Made by a program: the position numbers and the translations under genes. From contig NZ_WUPT01000001.1 of NCBI RefSeq assembly GCF_009830125.1, forward strand, positions 1,550,001-1,614,000: DNA of 64,000 nucleotides, read 5' to 3'. Origin of the DNA: Kangsaoukella pontilimi. GTDB taxonomy: Bacteria > Pseudomonadota > Alphaproteobacteria > Rhodobacterales > Rhodobacteraceae. This document shows, in pieces, positions 10,145 to 20,231 of the stretch. Numbering within the stretch: the first letter of the stretch is position 1; each line of letters begins with the position of its first letter. The notes under the pieces are model-generated. The model searched no databases. It worked only from the letters and a program-made list of their open reading frames with translations, and had not been told where the DNA came from.

Positions 10145-10759
10145 TTAGAGCCCCTGCCCCGGTTTGACGTCCTTCATCACCAGCGCCTTGGCCGGATCGC
10201 GGTACATCTGTTGCAGAATATCCTGGCGTTTCACATCCGCGCGGTGGCGGAGCGTCAGGACGATGGCGCCGATCATGGCCACCAGAAGGATCAGACCCGA
10301 AAGCTGGAAGGCCAGGAAATAACGGTCGTAGAGGATGCGGCCAAGCGCGTCGGTGTTGTGGTCGCCGCCGCCCGCGATGGCGTCCGGCACAGCGGCCATT
10401 TCAACGCCCTCGGCGCTGGTCCAGACCCCGAAGGCCAGCGCAAGCTGCATCAGGATCACGACCCCGATCAAGAGCGCCAGAGGCATGTACTTGGCCATCT
10501 CGGCCTTCAGCTCGGCGAAATCCACGTCGAGCATCATGACGACGAACAGGAACAGCACCGCGACCGCGCCCACGTAGACGATGATCAGCAGCATCGCCAC
10601 GAATTCCGCGCCCAGAAGCACGAAGAGACCCGCCGCCGACAGGAAGGCCAGGATCAGCCAGAGCACCGAATGCACCGGGTTGCGGGAGATCACCGTCATC
10701 AGCCCGCCCAGAAGCGCGGAGATGGCGAAGAGATAGAATGCGAAAACGAGAGGGGTCAT
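10145..10759 (-). CDS. nuoJ: NADH-quinone oxidoreductase subunit J
   Basis: 204 residues, five membrane helices; core membrane-arm subunit of complex I next to the quinone site and NuoK. The family signature [15 protein letters not shown], containing the flexible third helix, is clear. The start overlaps the stop of the CMD-like gene upstream by 4 bp. Length is typical for alphaproteobacteria. Confidence 0.97.
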   Translation of the reverse strand: MTPLVFAFYLFAISALLGGLMTVISRNPVHSVLWLILAFLSAAGLFVLLGAEFVAMLLIIVYVGAVAVLFLFVVMMLDVDFAELKAEMAKYMPLALLIGVVILMQLALAFGVWTSAEGVEMAAVPDAIAGGGDHNTDALGRILYDRYFLAFQLSGLILLVAMIGAIVLTLRHRADVKRQDILQQMYRDPAKALVMKDVKPGQGL

Positions 10760-11160
10760 TCGTCCTCCTTCGGAGCGTCCATCACGGAGCTCGCCAGTTC
10801 CATGGCCTTCGACATCGCAGGCACGCCCGCGAAGACGCCCATGACGGCAATCGCTTCCGCGATCTCCTGCTTGGTGGCGCCGGCTTCGATGGCGTGGCGC
10901 ACGGTCAGCCGGATCTGCGCCTCGGCCTGAGCGCCGAGCATGGTGAGCGCGCCGAGCGTCAGCAGAAGCCGCGTCTTGGAATCAAGCCCTTCGGGATTGA
11001 AGGTCTTGCCCATGACGGTTTCCATGACCTCTTTCGGCATGGTCGGCCACAGCGCCTCGAACCCTTTCGGCGTGAAGGATTCAAGCGCCGGATTCAGCGC
11101 CTTGGCCATGTCCTGACCCATGGCCATCATGGCCTCGAAAGGGTTCTTGGGGTCGGTCAT
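10756..11160 (-). CDS. Carboxymuconolactone decarboxylase (CMD)-family protein inside the nuo operon
   Basis: 134 residues from the ATG at 11160, which overlaps the nuoI stop (ATGA). A longer upstream frame was rejected because it runs into nuoI. The C-terminal half shows the all-helical CMD core with the [12 protein letters not shown] motif. The two-cysteine redox motif of AhpD-type members is absent; the protein has no cysteine, so peroxidase-type activity is unlikely. It is coupled at both ends (nuoI before, nuoJ after), so it is made with complex I. Role unknown. Confidence 0.9.
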   Translation of the reverse strand: MTDPKNPFEAMMAMGQDMAKALNPALESFTPKGFEALWPTMPKEVMETVMGKTFNPEGLDSKTRLLLTLGALTMLGAQAEAQIRLTVRHAIEAGATKQEIAEAIAVMGVFAGVPAMSKAMELASSVMDAPKEDE

Positions 11161-11651
11161 CGGTAAGGCGCGTCGATTTCCAGGTTGCGGGCGATCTCGG
11201 CTTCCCACCGCTCGCCGTTCTCGAGAAGCTTTTCCTTGTTGTAGAACAGCTCTTCGCGGGTCTCGGTCGAGAATTCGAAATTCGGGCCTTCGACGATGGC
11301 ATCCACGGGGCAGGCTTCCTGGCAGAAGCCGCAATAGATGCATTTCGTCATGTCGATGTCATAGCGCGTCGTCCGGCGTGAGCCGTCGGCGCGGGGTTCG
11401 GCGTCGATGGTAATGGCCTGCGCCGGGCATATGGCCTCGCAGAGCTTGCAGGCGATGCAGCGCTCTTCGCCGTTCGGATAGCGGCGAAGCGCGTGCTCGC
11501 CCCGGAAGCGCGGAGACAGCGGCCCTTTTTCATGCGGGTAGTTCAGCGTGGCCTTGCGGCCGAAGAAATACTTCATGCCCAGCTTGAAGCCGCCGAGGAT
11601 GTCCATCAGCAGGAAGTAGCGGCCCGCGCGGTTCCAGTCGATTGAGCTCAT
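11157..11651 (-). CDS. nuoI: NADH-quinone oxidoreductase subunit I
   Basis: 164 residues from the ATG at 11651; the longer upstream frame overlaps nuoH and is not used. Two CxxCxxCxxxC motifs (Cys 65, 68, 71, 75 and 104, 107, 110, 114) bind the two [4Fe-4S] clusters N6a and N6b that pass electrons to cluster N2 in NuoB. The N-terminal helix lies along the membrane. It starts 4 bp after the nuoH stop and overlaps the following CMD-like gene by 4 bp. Confidence 0.98.
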   Translation of the reverse strand: MSSIDWNRAGRYFLLMDILGGFKLGMKYFFGRKATLNYPHEKGPLSPRFRGEHALRRYPNGEERCIACKLCEAICPAQAITIDAEPRADGSRRTTRYDIDMTKCIYCGFCQEACPVDAIVEGPNFEFSTETREELFYNKEKLLENGERWEAEIARNLEIDAPYR

Positions 11652-11655
11652 CGGA

Positions 11656-12693
11656 TCAGCCCCCCACAGCCCAGCGGGCATAGGCACCGCCGAAGAGTTC
11701 GAATTTCGCGAAGAAGGCCACCAGCACCACCCAGACCAGCGAGAAGGGCAGGAACCACTTCCAGCCAAGGCGCATCAGCTGGTCGTAGCGGTAGCGGGGC
11801 ACGATCGCCTTCACCATCGCGAAGAGGAAGAAGAAGAACGCCATCTTCAGGACCATCCAGATCGGACCGTCCGGCAGGAACGGCACCGGCGACAGCCAGC
11901 CACCGAAGAACAGAAGCGAGGTCAGCGCGCACATCAGGAAGATGGCGATGTATTCGCCCGCCATGAACAGAAGGAACGGCGTCGAGGAGTATTCCACCTG
12001 GTAGCCCGCGACCAGCTCCGATTCCGCTTCTGGCAGGTCGAAGGGCGGGCGGTTCGTCTCGGCAAGGCACGAGATGAAGAACAGGAAGACCATGGGGAAA
12101 TGCGGCAGCCAGTACCACGAGAAGAAGCCCCAGTCGCCGTCCTGCGCCCGGACGATGTCCCCAAAGTTGAGCGAGCCGGTTGTGATGATCACACCGATGA
12201 TGATCAGGCCCAGAGAGACCTCGTAAGAGATCATCTGTGCCGCCGAGCGGAGCGAGCCGAGGAACGGGTATTTCGAGTTCGACGCCCAGCCGCCCATGAT
12301 CACGCCATAGACTTCCAGCGACGAGACCGCGAAGACATAGAGGATCGCGACGTTGATGTCGGCCAGAACCCAAGTGTCGTTGAACGGGATCACGGCCCAG
12401 GCGATCATGGCCAGCACGAAGGAGGTCATCGGCGCCATCATGAAGACGAAACGGTCGGACCCGGCGGGCACGACGATTTCCTTCACGACGTATTTCAGCG
12501 CGTCGGCCACCGTCTGAAGCAGGCCCCACGGCCCCACCACGTTCGGCCCGCGCCGCATCTGCACCGCGGCCCAGATCTTGCGGTCGCCATAGACCAGAAA
12601 CAGAAGGCTGATCATCACGAAGCCGATGACCAGAAGCACCTGTGCCATGATCGTGACCAGAATGCCGGCCGGCGTTGTCAAGAATTCTGCCAT
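11656..12693 (-). CDS. nuoH: NADH-quinone oxidoreductase subunit H
   Basis: 345 residues, eight membrane helices; core subunit that forms the quinone-binding chamber with NuoB and NuoD. Recognisable stretches include [14 protein letters not shown] near the N-terminus and the acidic loop [20 protein letters not shown] that connects the Q site to the proton channels. nuoG ends 100 bp upstream; that gap has no evident gene. Confidence 0.98.
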   Translation of the reverse strand: MAEFLTTPAGILVTIMAQVLLVIGFVMISLLFLVYGDRKIWAAVQMRRGPNVVGPWGLLQTVADALKYVVKEIVVPAGSDRFVFMMAPMTSFVLAMIAWAVIPFNDTWVLADINVAILYVFAVSSLEVYGVIMGGWASNSKYPFLGSLRSAAQMISYEVSLGLIIIGVIITTGSLNFGDIVRAQDGDWGFFSWYWLPHFPMVFLFFISCLAETNRPPFDLPEAESELVAGYQVEYSSTPFLLFMAGEYIAIFLMCALTSLLFFGGWLSPVPFLPDGPIWMVLKMAFFFFLFAMVKAIVPRYRYDQLMRLGWKWFLPFSLVWVVLVAFFAKFELFGGAYARWAVGG

Positions 12694-12793
12694 GTCACCC
12701 CACGTTTCGGGTTCCCTCGGGCGTCTTTGCGCCGCCCCTTGTAAACAGCATCTGGCCGCTGAGTGCCAGCCCTAACGGCCCAATAAACCGGGC

Positions 12794-14812
12794 CTATTCC
12801 GCAGCGAGCTTGCCGGTCTTGCGCTCGCGCGCCGCCGCCTGAAGTTCGCCCATCAAAGGTGCCGCGCGCAGGATCGGGTTCGTCAGGTAGTGATCGCGCA
12901 CCGCCTGCCCGAAATCGCCCGAGCCGTCGCCGCCCGCCTCGACCGCTTCCCACTCGTTTTCCGGCACCTCGTCGATGCGGCCCAGATGCGGCACGTCACC
13001 GATCAGCGCCTTCCGAAGCTGGGCAAGGCTGTCATAGGGCAGCTTGGCCCCCAATTCGGCGGAAAGCGCGCGCAGGATGGCCCAGTTTTCCTTGGCTTCG
13101 CCCGGCGGGAAGCTGGCCCGCATGGCAAGCTGGGGACGGCCTTCGGTGTTCACGAAAAGGCCGTTCTCCTCGGTCCAGGCGGCGGCGGGCAGGATGATAT
13201 CCGCCCGGTGCGCGCCACGGTCGCCATGGCTGCCCTGATAGATGACCGTCGGGCCTGCGGGGATCTCGATCTCGTCGGTGCCGAGGTTGTAGACGCAGGC
13301 CGCACCGTCGAGCGCGCCCTCCACGCCGCCCGCGTTCACGGCACCCAGATCGAGCGCGCCGACGCGGCTGGCGGCGGTGTGCAGGATCAGAAGTTTCGAC
13401 TGAGTTGCCTCGGCATAGGCCATCGCATCGGCCAGAACGCCTTTGCCGCCATCCCCGGTCAGGGCGCCCTGCCCCACGATGACAACCGTTTCCTTGCCGT
13501 GAGCGTTTTCAGGCTGCATGTCGAACAGCCCGCGAAGGCCGTCGCGGCCGGTCCCCAGATGAGCGTAGTCGTAGGTCAGATCGACAGCCTCGCCGATCAG
13601 GCCGATATTCGCGCCTCTGGACCACGCCTTGCGAATACGGCTGTTCAGGACCGGTGCCTCGGCGCGCGGGTTGGTGCCGATCAGCATGATCGCCTGCGCG
13701 TTCTCGATATCCTCGATCCGGGCGGTGCCGACATAGGCCGAGCGGTTGCCGGCGGGCAGTTTCGCGCCATCGGTCCGGCATTCGATCTCGCCGCCAAGGC
13801 CGTCGACCACGCCTTTCAGCGCATAGATCGCCTCGACCGGGGCCAGATCGCCCACGAGGCCCGCAACCTTGCCGCCCTTCATCGCGGCAGCGGCGGCGGC
13901 AAGCGCCTCGCCCCAGCTAGCCGGGCGCAGTTTGCCGTTTTCGCGGATGTAGGGCTTGTCGAGCCGCTGGCGGCGGAGGCCGTCCCACGCATAACGCGAC
14001 TTGTCCGAGAGCCATTCCTCGTTCACGCCGTCATGGTTGCGGGGCAGGATGCGCATGACCTCGCGCCCCTTGGTGTCGACGCGGATATTCGAGCCGAGCG
14101 CGTCCATGACGTCGATCGTCTCGGTCTTGGTCAGCTCCCAGGGCCGCGCGGTGAAGGCATAGGGCTTGGATGTCAGCGCGCCTACGGGGCAGAGATCGAC
14201 GATATTGCCCTGCATTTCGCTGTCGAGCGTCTGGTTCAGGTAGGACGTGATCTCGGCATCCTCGCCGCGCCCGGTCTGGCCCAGCTCGGGCATCCCCGCC
14301 ACTTCGGTGATGAAGCGGACGCAGCGCGTGCACGAGATGCAGCGCGTCATGTGGGTGCCAACGAGCGGGCCTAGGTTCAGGTTGTCCACGGCGCGCTTCG
14401 GCTCGCGGTAGCGGCTGAAATCAACGCCATAGGCCATTGCCTGGTCCTGCAGGTCGCATTCGCCGCCCTGATCGCATATCGGGCAGTCGAGCGGGTGGTT
14501 GATGAGAAGGAACTCCATCACCCCTTCGCGGGCCTTCTTGACCATGGGCGATTTGGTCTTCACGACCGGCGGCTGGCCTTCGGGTCCGGGGCGAAGGTCG
14601 CGCACCTGCATGGCGCAGGAGGCAGCCGGCTTCGGCGGGCCGCCCACGACCTCGACAAGGCACATCCGGCAGTTGCCCGCGATCGACAGGCGCTCGTGAT
14701 AGCAGAAACGCGGAATTTCGATTCCGGCCTGCTCACAGGCCTGGATCAGCGTCAGCGCCGGATCGACCTCGATTTCGATATCGTCGATGATGATCGTGCG
14801 GGTATCGGACAT
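12794..14812 (-). CDS. nuoG: NADH-quinone oxidoreductase subunit G
   Basis: 672 residues from the ATG at 14812; a longer frame from 14926 has no family support. The N-terminal ferredoxin domain holds the [2Fe-2S] ligands Cys 37, 48, 51, 66. The next cluster (N5) has His106 and Cys 110, 113, 119, and the third (N4) has Cys 158, 161, 164, 208. The rest is a molybdopterin-oxidoreductase-like domain without catalytic metal site. This is the largest peripheral-arm subunit, carrying electrons from NuoE/F towards NuoI. Confidence 0.98.
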   Translation of the reverse strand: MSDTRTIIIDDIEIEVDPALTLIQACEQAGIEIPRFCYHERLSIAGNCRMCLVEVVGGPPKPAASCAMQVRDLRPGPEGQPPVVKTKSPMVKKAREGVMEFLLINHPLDCPICDQGGECDLQDQAMAYGVDFSRYREPKRAVDNLNLGPLVGTHMTRCISCTRCVRFITEVAGMPELGQTGRGEDAEITSYLNQTLDSEMQGNIVDLCPVGALTSKPYAFTARPWELTKTETIDVMDALGSNIRVDTKGREVMRILPRNHDGVNEEWLSDKSRYAWDGLRRQRLDKPYIRENGKLRPASWGEALAAAAAAMKGGKVAGLVGDLAPVEAIYALKGVVDGLGGEIECRTDGAKLPAGNRSAYVGTARIEDIENAQAIMLIGTNPRAEAPVLNSRIRKAWSRGANIGLIGEAVDLTYDYAHLGTGRDGLRGLFDMQPENAHGKETVVIVGQGALTGDGGKGVLADAMAYAEATQSKLLILHTAASRVGALDLGAVNAGGVEGALDGAACVYNLGTDEIEIPAGPTVIYQGSHGDRGAHRADIILPAAAWTEENGLFVNTEGRPQLAMRASFPPGEAKENWAILRALSAELGAKLPYDSLAQLRKALIGDVPHLGRIDEVPENEWEAVEAGGDGSGDFGQAVRDHYLTNPILRAAPLMGELQAAARERKTGKLAAE

Positions 14813-14859
14813 GTGGCTTCGGTCCCCTTCGGTTCCGCCGCCTCTTGTCCGGGCGGCCG

Positions 14860-15258
14860 TCAATCGGCCCGGAGAAGCCTCCCCGCAGCCGTGTCCTTGG
14901 CTATTTCTTCGCGCCCGACAGTGCAATAGCCTTCCGGCGTTTGCGGCGACGCGCCACGCGCTTTCAGATCGGCGCGAATCCGGGACCGGAGAGCTTCTTT
15001 TTCGGCCTTGTTGTCCGTCAGCTCTTCGATCTCGGCCTCGGAATAGCCGGCGTCCTGAGCGTATTTCTCAAGCGCTTTCAGATAGTTATAAGCACGAAGC
15101 CAGCGCGGCTTTATGCTGTCACAGTTCTTGCGCACCTCATCGGCAAGGCCGATGGCGTAGAAACCGTTCACAACGGTCGGATTTTCATGAAGCGGAACCT
15201 TGGCCAGCGCCGGGGACGCCATGGCCAGGACAAGAAATGGTACTGCCAGTCTTTTCAT
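14860..15258 (-). CDS. Small exported protein, DUF5333-like, between nuoF and nuoG
   Basis: 132 residues with a typical signal peptide (cleavage predicted after ALA at ~19) and a helical mature part with two cysteines (near residues 46 and 112) that could form a periplasmic disulfide. It resembles the DUF5333 proteins that I recall from Rhodobacteraceae nuo clusters; this name is from memory and needs a profile search. It sits 47 bp before nuoG. An exported protein in a complex I operon would have to act on the periplasmic face of the membrane arm. Function unknown. Confidence 0.85.
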   Translation of the reverse strand: MKRLAVPFLVLAMASPALAKVPLHENPTVVNGFYAIGLADEVRKNCDSIKPRWLRAYNYLKALEKYAQDAGYSEAEIEELTDNKAEKEALRSRIRADLKARGASPQTPEGYCTVGREEIAKDTAAGRLLRAD

Positions 15259-15400
15259 CGGTCATTGCCTGTTCATTGGTCACTCACACACCGGCAGCCC
15301 GCCTCTGCCGTGAGACCAATATAGAGCCCCTGCCCTGCGCTTGCAGGAAGAGTTGATGAAATGTTTCAAACCTGACGCAGCGTCGGCAAAGGACCGCGCG

Positions 15401-15628
15401 TCAGCGTCGGCGGTCACGCATGGGGTGCACGCCCCGGACGGCCTTTCGCGCAAAACTGGCTGCGATAATTCCGCCCATCCCACCAAGCAGCACAACCGGC
15501 CCCCAGACCCAGACAGGCACAAGATCGGATAAAAGCGCCGTGACCGCGGCCCAGATCGGCAACCCGACGACCGATAGCGCCACAAGCGCGGCGATGAGGC
15601 TGAGAAAGCCGTCGGCGGCGCGGCGCAT
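15401..15628 (-). CDS. Small membrane protein, two helices, downstream of nuoF
   Basis: 75 residues with two hydrophobic helices (about 7-30 and 38-58) and a basic C-terminal tail. It starts 30 bp after the nuoF stop. The ribosome site is weak. Coding is supported by its position in the operon, the strongly hydrophobic composition and the positive charges at the tail. No family recognised. It could be a small accessory protein of complex I; a chance frame is less likely but not excluded. The 142 bp between it and the next gene (15259-15400) hold nothing recognisable. Confidence 0.65.
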   Translation of the reverse strand: MRRAADGFLSLIAALVALSVVGLPIWAAVTALLSDLVPVWVWGPVVLLGGMGGIIAASFARKAVRGVHPMRDRRR

Positions 15629-15658
15629 CAGACCGCGACCGCCGCGCGCATCATGCGA

Positions 15659-16954
15659 TTACTCGGCAGCAACGGCGCTGATCTTGCCGGTCTTCTGCGC
15701 CTTGATCCGGTCCTCGATCTCGTCGCGGAAGTTGCGGATCAGGCCCTGGATCGGCCAGGCGGCGGCGTCGCCAAGCGCGCAGATCGTGTGGCCTTCGACC
15801 TGTTTGGTCACGTCGAAGAGCATGTCGATCTCTTCGACCTCGGCCTCGCCCCGGACCAGACGGTCCATCACGCGCATCATCCAGCCCGTGCCTTCGCGGC
15901 AGGGCGTGCACTGGCCGCAGCTTTCGTGCTTGTAGAACTTGGCCAGACGCCAGATCGCCTTGATGATGTCGGTCGACTGATCCATCACGATCACAGCCGC
16001 CGTTCCCAGACCCGACCGCTGCTCGCGCAGATAGTCGAAATCCATGATCGCCTCGCGCATGTTCTCGCCACGGATGCAGGGTACGGACGAGCCGCCGGGG
16101 ATCACCGCCTTGAGATTGTCCCAGCCACCACGGATGCCGCCGCAGTGCTTTTCGATCAGCTCTTCGAAGGTGATCGACATCGCCTCTTCGACGACGCAGG
16201 GGTTGTTCACGTGCCCCGAGATCGCAAAGAGCTTGGTGCCCGCGTTGTTCGGACGGCCGAAGCCCGCGAACCATTCGGGGCCACGGCGCAGGATCGTCGG
16301 CACGACGGCGATGGATTCGACGTTGTTCACCGTGGTCGGGCAGCCGTAGAGCCCCGCGCCCGCCGGAAACGGAGGCTTCATCCGGGGCATGCCCTTCTTG
16401 CCTTCGAGGCTTTCGAGAAGGGCCGTTTCCTCGCCGCAGATATAGGCCCCTGCCCCATGGTGCAGGTAGAGGTCGAAATCCCAGCCCGATCCGGCCGCGT
16501 TCCGGCCCAGAAGCCCGGCGTCATAGGCCTCGTCGATGGCGTTCTGAAGCGCCTCTTTCTCGCGGATGTATTCGCCGCGGATGTAGATGTAGCAGGCATG
16601 CGCATTCATCGCGAAGGACGCGATCAGGCAGCCTTCGATCAGCGTGTGCGGATCGTGGCGCATGATCTCCCGGTCCTTGCAGGTGCCGGGTTCGGATTCG
16701 TCGGCGTTCACGACAAGATAGGACGGGCGCCCGTCGGATTCCTTGGGCATGAACGACCATTTGAGACCTGTGGGGAAGCCCGCGCCGCCCCGGCCGCGCA
16801 GGCCGCTGGCCTTCATCTGGTCCACGATCCAGTCGCGGCCCTTCTGAATGATACCGGCGGTGCCGTCCCAGTGGCCGCGCGATTTCGCGCCCGCCAGCGT
16901 GCGGTCGTGCATCCCGTAGAGATTGGTAAAGATGCGGTCTTTGTCTTCGAGCAT
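15659..16954 (-). CDS. nuoF: NADH-quinone oxidoreductase subunit F
   Basis: 431 residues from the ATG at 16954, chosen over a GTG 6 bp upstream because AAGAGG is correctly spaced for the ATG. The FMN/NADH-binding glycine-rich stretch [13 protein letters not shown] is at 51-63. The [4Fe-4S] cluster N3 ligands are Cys 346, 349, 352 and 392. This is the subunit that oxidises NADH and passes electrons through FMN. Length is as expected for NuoF. Confidence 0.98.
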   Translation of the reverse strand: MLEDKDRIFTNLYGMHDRTLAGAKSRGHWDGTAGIIQKGRDWIVDQMKASGLRGRGGAGFPTGLKWSFMPKESDGRPSYLVVNADESEPGTCKDREIMRHDPHTLIEGCLIASFAMNAHACYIYIRGEYIREKEALQNAIDEAYDAGLLGRNAAGSGWDFDLYLHHGAGAYICGEETALLESLEGKKGMPRMKPPFPAGAGLYGCPTTVNNVESIAVVPTILRRGPEWFAGFGRPNNAGTKLFAISGHVNNPCVVEEAMSITFEELIEKHCGGIRGGWDNLKAVIPGGSSVPCIRGENMREAIMDFDYLREQRSGLGTAAVIVMDQSTDIIKAIWRLAKFYKHESCGQCTPCREGTGWMMRVMDRLVRGEAEVEEIDMLFDVTKQVEGHTICALGDAAAWPIQGLIRNFRDEIEDRIKAQKTGKISAVAAE

Positions 16955-16995
16955 GCTCACCTCTTACCGCGGACCGGCCCCGGTCCGCACCCGTC

Positions 16996-17220
16996 TCAAT
17001 TGTCGCGGCGCTTGCGCCAGATTTGCCATGTCACGATCAGCGCCCAGAGAAAACCCGCAAGCGCGAACAGATCGAACAAAAAGACGAAGCGGTCCGGAAG
17101 CCCCATCTCTCTGCCCAGATATTGCGCAAGCATCCAGAGAATCATGGTGAGGGCAATCACGATCGACACGACGCGCGCCTGGCGGGCCTGTGCCTTGTCC
17201 TGATGGTCGGGTTCGTTCAT
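16996..17220 (-). CDS. Small membrane protein, DUF5337-like, upstream of nuoF
   Basis: 74 residues from the ATG at 17220, preceded by a strong GGAGG ribosome site. A polar N-terminus is followed by two membrane helices (about 17-35 and 42-66) and a basic tail. It looks like the DUF5337 proteins that I recall from Rhodobacteraceae complex I operons (name from memory). It starts between the membrane-anchored helix-hairpin-helix gene and nuoF. Its role is unknown; a membrane accessory subunit is plausible. Confidence 0.85.
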   Translation of the reverse strand: MNEPDHQDKAQARQARVVSIVIALTMILWMLAQYLGREMGLPDRFVFLFDLFALAGFLWALIVTWQIWRKRRDN

Positions 17221-17356
17221 GTCCTCCACCCCTCGCGGCGTCTTTCGCCGTCGGAGGCACCCGGCCTGACCCGGATGCACATATGGTTCCCCTTCGGTGC
17301 GCGGGGCGGTTGGACCGCCCTCGCGCGGAAATGTCTATCCGCTTTCGCGGGCGGTG

Positions 17357-17950
17357 TCAGTAGACGTCGCCGTCATCGACCCGTTTCGAGAAATCGGTCT
17401 CGCCGCCGCCGGCCAGCGTCTTGGCCTGCTCGACCCAGTTGTCGCGGCTGACGCGGCCCTTGAAGCCTTCGAGGTTGTCGTCGACCCAGGCCACTTCCGA
17501 CGGGCCCCAGCTTGCTACCTGGCTGTAATGATAGATGCCCATGCCGTTCAGCATTTCTTCCATCTTCGGACCGACACCCTTGATCTTCTTAAGGTCGTCG
17601 GCACCGCCTTCGCGCGGGCCGTCGAGCAATTCGGGCTTGGACTGTTCTTCCGACGCAGCCTCGGCCACGGGTTCCGCGGCAGGCTCGGGCTCGGATACGG
17701 CAGCGGGTGCCGGTGCCGGAGCGGGGGCAGCGGCGGGCATGACGGGCGCACGCATCGCGGGCGCGGAAGGCGCGGTCTGGAAGCCGCGATAGAGCACGAT
17801 TGCCGCGACGAGCGAGACCAGTGCCGCAAAGAACCATGACGGATTAAAGCCCGCGTCCCCCACGACCAGGAGGGCCACAAAGGCCACGAGGAAGATGCCC
17901 CCTGCGATCATACCTACGATCGCCAGCGAGCCCTGAGTGTGTCTTGACAT
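17357..17950 (-). CDS. Membrane-anchored helix-hairpin-helix protein next to nuoE
   Basis: 197 residues from the ATG at 17950. Two membrane helices lie at about 8-30 and 37-54. A Pro/Ala/Glu-rich linker follows, then a C-terminal domain of ~65 residues beginning DDLKKIKGVGPK, a helix-hairpin-helix fold. This domain is about two-thirds identical to the C-terminus of the neighbouring NuoE (316-378), including the preceding LDGPR motif, so one arose from the other. The linker length suggests a tethered domain on the cytoplasmic side. In other proteins such HhH domains bind nucleic acid or mediate oligomerisation; here a role in holding complex I is only a guess. Confidence 0.9.
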   Translation of the reverse strand: MSRHTQGSLAIVGMIAGGIFLVAFVALLVVGDAGFNPSWFFAALVSLVAAIVLYRGFQTAPSAPAMRAPVMPAAAPAPAPAPAAVSEPEPAAEPVAEAASEEQSKPELLDGPREGGADDLKKIKGVGPKMEEMLNGMGIYHYSQVASWGPSEVAWVDDNLEGFKGRVSRDNWVEQAKTLAGGGETDFSKRVDDGDVY

Positions 17951-18015
17951 TGGAATTGCGCCTCCGGTTGCGTCAGAATGTCCCACCATATAGCAGGCTT
18001 TGGCGCTTAGGAAAA

Positions 18016-19167
18016 TCAGGTGTCAGATTTCGCTGACAATTCCTTCGCCTGACGCACCCATTCATCCCGCGTGACACGGCCCTTGAAGCCTTCAAGGTTC
18101 TCGTCGACCCATGCGATTTCGGCCTCGGACCAGCCCGCCACCTGATCGAAATGATAGACGCCGAGCGAGTTCAGAAGCGCTTCCAGCTTGGGGCCGACGC
18201 CGCTGATCTTCTTCAGATCGTCGGCGGCACCGTCGCGCGGACCATCGAGCGGTGCGGGCTTTTCGCCCGCGGGCGGCTTGGCCTTGGCCTCGACGCCCGC
18301 GCCTTCGCCCGGCACCTCGCCGCTCTTGTCCGAGCTTGCGCCCACATCGCGATCCGCCGGCGCCTCACCCGCGACGCGGCCGCCCTGTTTGCCATCCGGT
18401 CCCTCGGGCGGCATCAGGTCGTCACGCGCGGCAGCCACCTGGTTCGGGTCGGCGGTGCCGGCCTCGCGCCAAGGCGCGCGGAGCGGAACCTCGGTGCCGT
18501 CGATGCGCTTGACCGTGTCGCCGATATCGACGGCAAGCTGCACGGAGGCGTTGTGTTTGGTGTGGCCTGTCTCACCGTCCTCGAGGCTGGTCAGCCCTGA
18601 AAGCGGTTCGGACGCGAAGCGCCCGTTCTGGGGCCCGGGCGTCGGCACCTTGCCCGCCGCCAGTTCGTCGAGGATCTCTGCCATGCGGTCGGCGGTCAGG
18701 TCTTCGTAATAGTCCTTGCCGATCTGGGCCATTGGTGCGTTCGAGCACGACCCGAGGCACTCGACCTCTTCCCACGAGAACTTGCCATCGGCTGAGAGCT
18801 CATGCGCGTTGGCGGCGATCTTGTCCTTGCAGACGCCGATCAGGTCCTCGGCCCCGCAGATCATGCAAGAGGTCGTGCCGCAGACCTGGATATGCGCAAC
18901 CGAACCCACCGGCTGAAGCTGGAACATGAAATAGAAGGTCGCGACTTCGAGCACGCGGATATAGGCCATGTCGAGCATCGCGGCGACGTGTTCCATCGCC
19001 GGGCGGCTGAGCCAGCCTTCCTGTTCCTGCGCGCGCCACAGAAGCGGAATGATGGCCGATGCCTGCCGCCCCTCGGGGTATTTCGAAATCTGGGCCTCGG
19101 CCCATTTCCGGTTTGCCTCGGTGAATTCGAAGCTGTCGGGTTGTTCGGGGTGCAGGCGGCGGAGCAT
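18016..19167 (-). CDS. nuoE: NADH-quinone oxidoreductase subunit E with C-terminal helix-hairpin-helix extension
   Basis: 383 residues, well above the ~165-240 of common NuoE proteins. Residues 1-~175 are the thioredoxin-like NuoE domain with [2Fe-2S] cluster N1a ligands Cys 96, 101, 137, 141. A long, polar, probably disordered linker (~180-310) follows. A helix-hairpin-helix domain occupies 316-378, starting [12 protein letters not shown]. The same domain occurs in the downstream membrane protein and in L21 (62673-63335). The extension might tether NuoE or bind a partner; electron transfer chemistry should be unaffected. Confidence 0.97.
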   Translation of the reverse strand: MLRRLHPEQPDSFEFTEANRKWAEAQISKYPEGRQASAIIPLLWRAQEQEGWLSRPAMEHVAAMLDMAYIRVLEVATFYFMFQLQPVGSVAHIQVCGTTSCMICGAEDLIGVCKDKIAANAHELSADGKFSWEEVECLGSCSNAPMAQIGKDYYEDLTADRMAEILDELAAGKVPTPGPQNGRFASEPLSGLTSLEDGETGHTKHNASVQLAVDIGDTVKRIDGTEVPLRAPWREAGTADPNQVAAARDDLMPPEGPDGKQGGRVAGEAPADRDVGASSDKSGEVPGEGAGVEAKAKPPAGEKPAPLDGPRDGAADDLKKISGVGPKLEALLNSLGVYHFDQVAGWSEAEIAWVDENLEGFKGRVTRDEWVRQAKELSAKSDT

Positions 19168-19233
19168 GTCGGGTTCCCTTCGGTCTTTCCCTGTCTCTCG
19201 CCCAGACGGGCGCCGGATTCAAGGGGGAGAGGC

Positions 19234-19659
19234 TCAGTCCCCCAATGCTCCGGTCGCGGCACCCGCGGCCGCGCCGACTGCGCCCGCGTCGGTCAGGAGC
19301 AGCGCGGCGAGGGTCAGAAGTGCGGCGAGCGCACCGGCCCCGGCGGCGGCGGCATGTGGCCAGACCGTTCCGCCGGCGCGGCGGTAAATCAGTGCGTCGG
19401 TCAGGCCGAGATAGGCGCCGACCGCAAAGAAAAGCGCCAAGAGCGGCAGCGAGCCCGCCAGAAGAATTCCCGCCAGCAGGAGCCCCAAAGCCACATAGCG
19501 GCTGGCCATGACACGGGGCAGCTGGTCGTGGCGATGGGCGCGGGTCCAAAGCCCGGCATCGGGATCATGCGCAAAGGCAAGGGCAAGCCCCGCGACAAGG
19601 AGCAGCGCCACCCAGCCCATGCCGAGCGCGAGGACCGTCAGCGTCTCGCCGTCAGGCAT
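19234..19659 (-). CDS. Ala/Leu-rich membrane protein, four helices
   Basis: 141 residues with about four membrane helices and a central YLGLTDALIYRRAGG loop. The C-terminus is unusually rich in Ala and Gly. Its start overlaps the end of the preceding 177-residue gene by 8 bp, which supports translation. It lies between nuoD and nuoE. No family recognised with confidence. Its location makes it a candidate complex I accessory membrane protein. Confidence 0.75.
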   Translation of the reverse strand: MPDGETLTVLALGMGWVALLLVAGLALAFAHDPDAGLWTRAHRHDQLPRVMASRYVALGLLLAGILLAGSLPLLALFFAVGAYLGLTDALIYRRAGGTVWPHAAAAGAGALAALLTLAALLLTDAGAVGAAAGAATGALGD

Positions 19660-20185
19660 CGCCCGCCGCCACGAGGCTGCATCCTTCGAAAACGGAATAT
19701 TGCGCGCCCAGGAACTCGCTCAAGGTATCGAGGATTTCGGTCAGTGCGGCCTCGGTTTCGGGCTCGTCGAGCCGGGCGGGCGAAATCATCATGAGCTGCT
19801 GGCTCAGACCTTGGGCCTGACCGGCGAGATAGAGCCGGAAGCGGTCCGGCTCGCCCAGAATGGTGGCCTTGGCAAGGCTGGATTCGAGCTGATTCAGCAA
19901 GGGAACGATATTGGATTGGATGAGGACGAGCGTCTGCGGCTCCATCACGCTGACACTGGGTGGCCACTCCTCGTCCTCACCGACACCCGGCGTGAGGGCA
20001 CGCAACTCGGCATCGAGAGCGGTCGCGGCGTCGAAATTCTCGAAACAGATGTCCAGCTTCTTTTCCAGAAGCCGGGTTTCGGACGCCTCGACAAGGGCGG
20101 TGCGCGCGATCCAGGCCTGCGCACCGACGAAGATCGCCGCGATCAGCGTCGACAGGGCCAGAAGAAAATTCGAGCCTTTCGGCAT
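19652..20185 (-). CDS. Single-pass membrane protein of unknown function after nuoD
   Basis: 177 residues from the ATG at 20185; the longer frame overlaps nuoD and is not used. One N-terminal membrane helix (about 5-24) is followed by a helical soluble domain with a cysteine near residue 44 (DICFENF). No family recognised. It starts 46 bp after the nuoD stop and overlaps the next gene by 8 bp. Topology with the short N-terminus in the cytoplasm would put the domain in the periplasm. Confidence 0.8.
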   Translation of the reverse strand: MPKGSNFLLALSTLIAAIFVGAQAWIARTALVEASETRLLEKKLDICFENFDAATALDAELRALTPGVGEDEEWPPSVSVMEPQTLVLIQSNIVPLLNQLESSLAKATILGEPDRFRLYLAGQAQGLSQQLMMISPARLDEPETEAALTEILDTLSEFLGAQYSVFEGCSLVAAGDA

Positions 20186-20231
20186 GTTCAGCGCGACGAC
20201 CGCCGGGGCAAATCGCCGTGCACCCGTACAA

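Noticed and set aside
14813-14926. N-terminal extension of NuoG
   Set aside because: The extra 38 residues are Arg/Gly-rich and out of keeping with the ferredoxin fold that begins at 14812.
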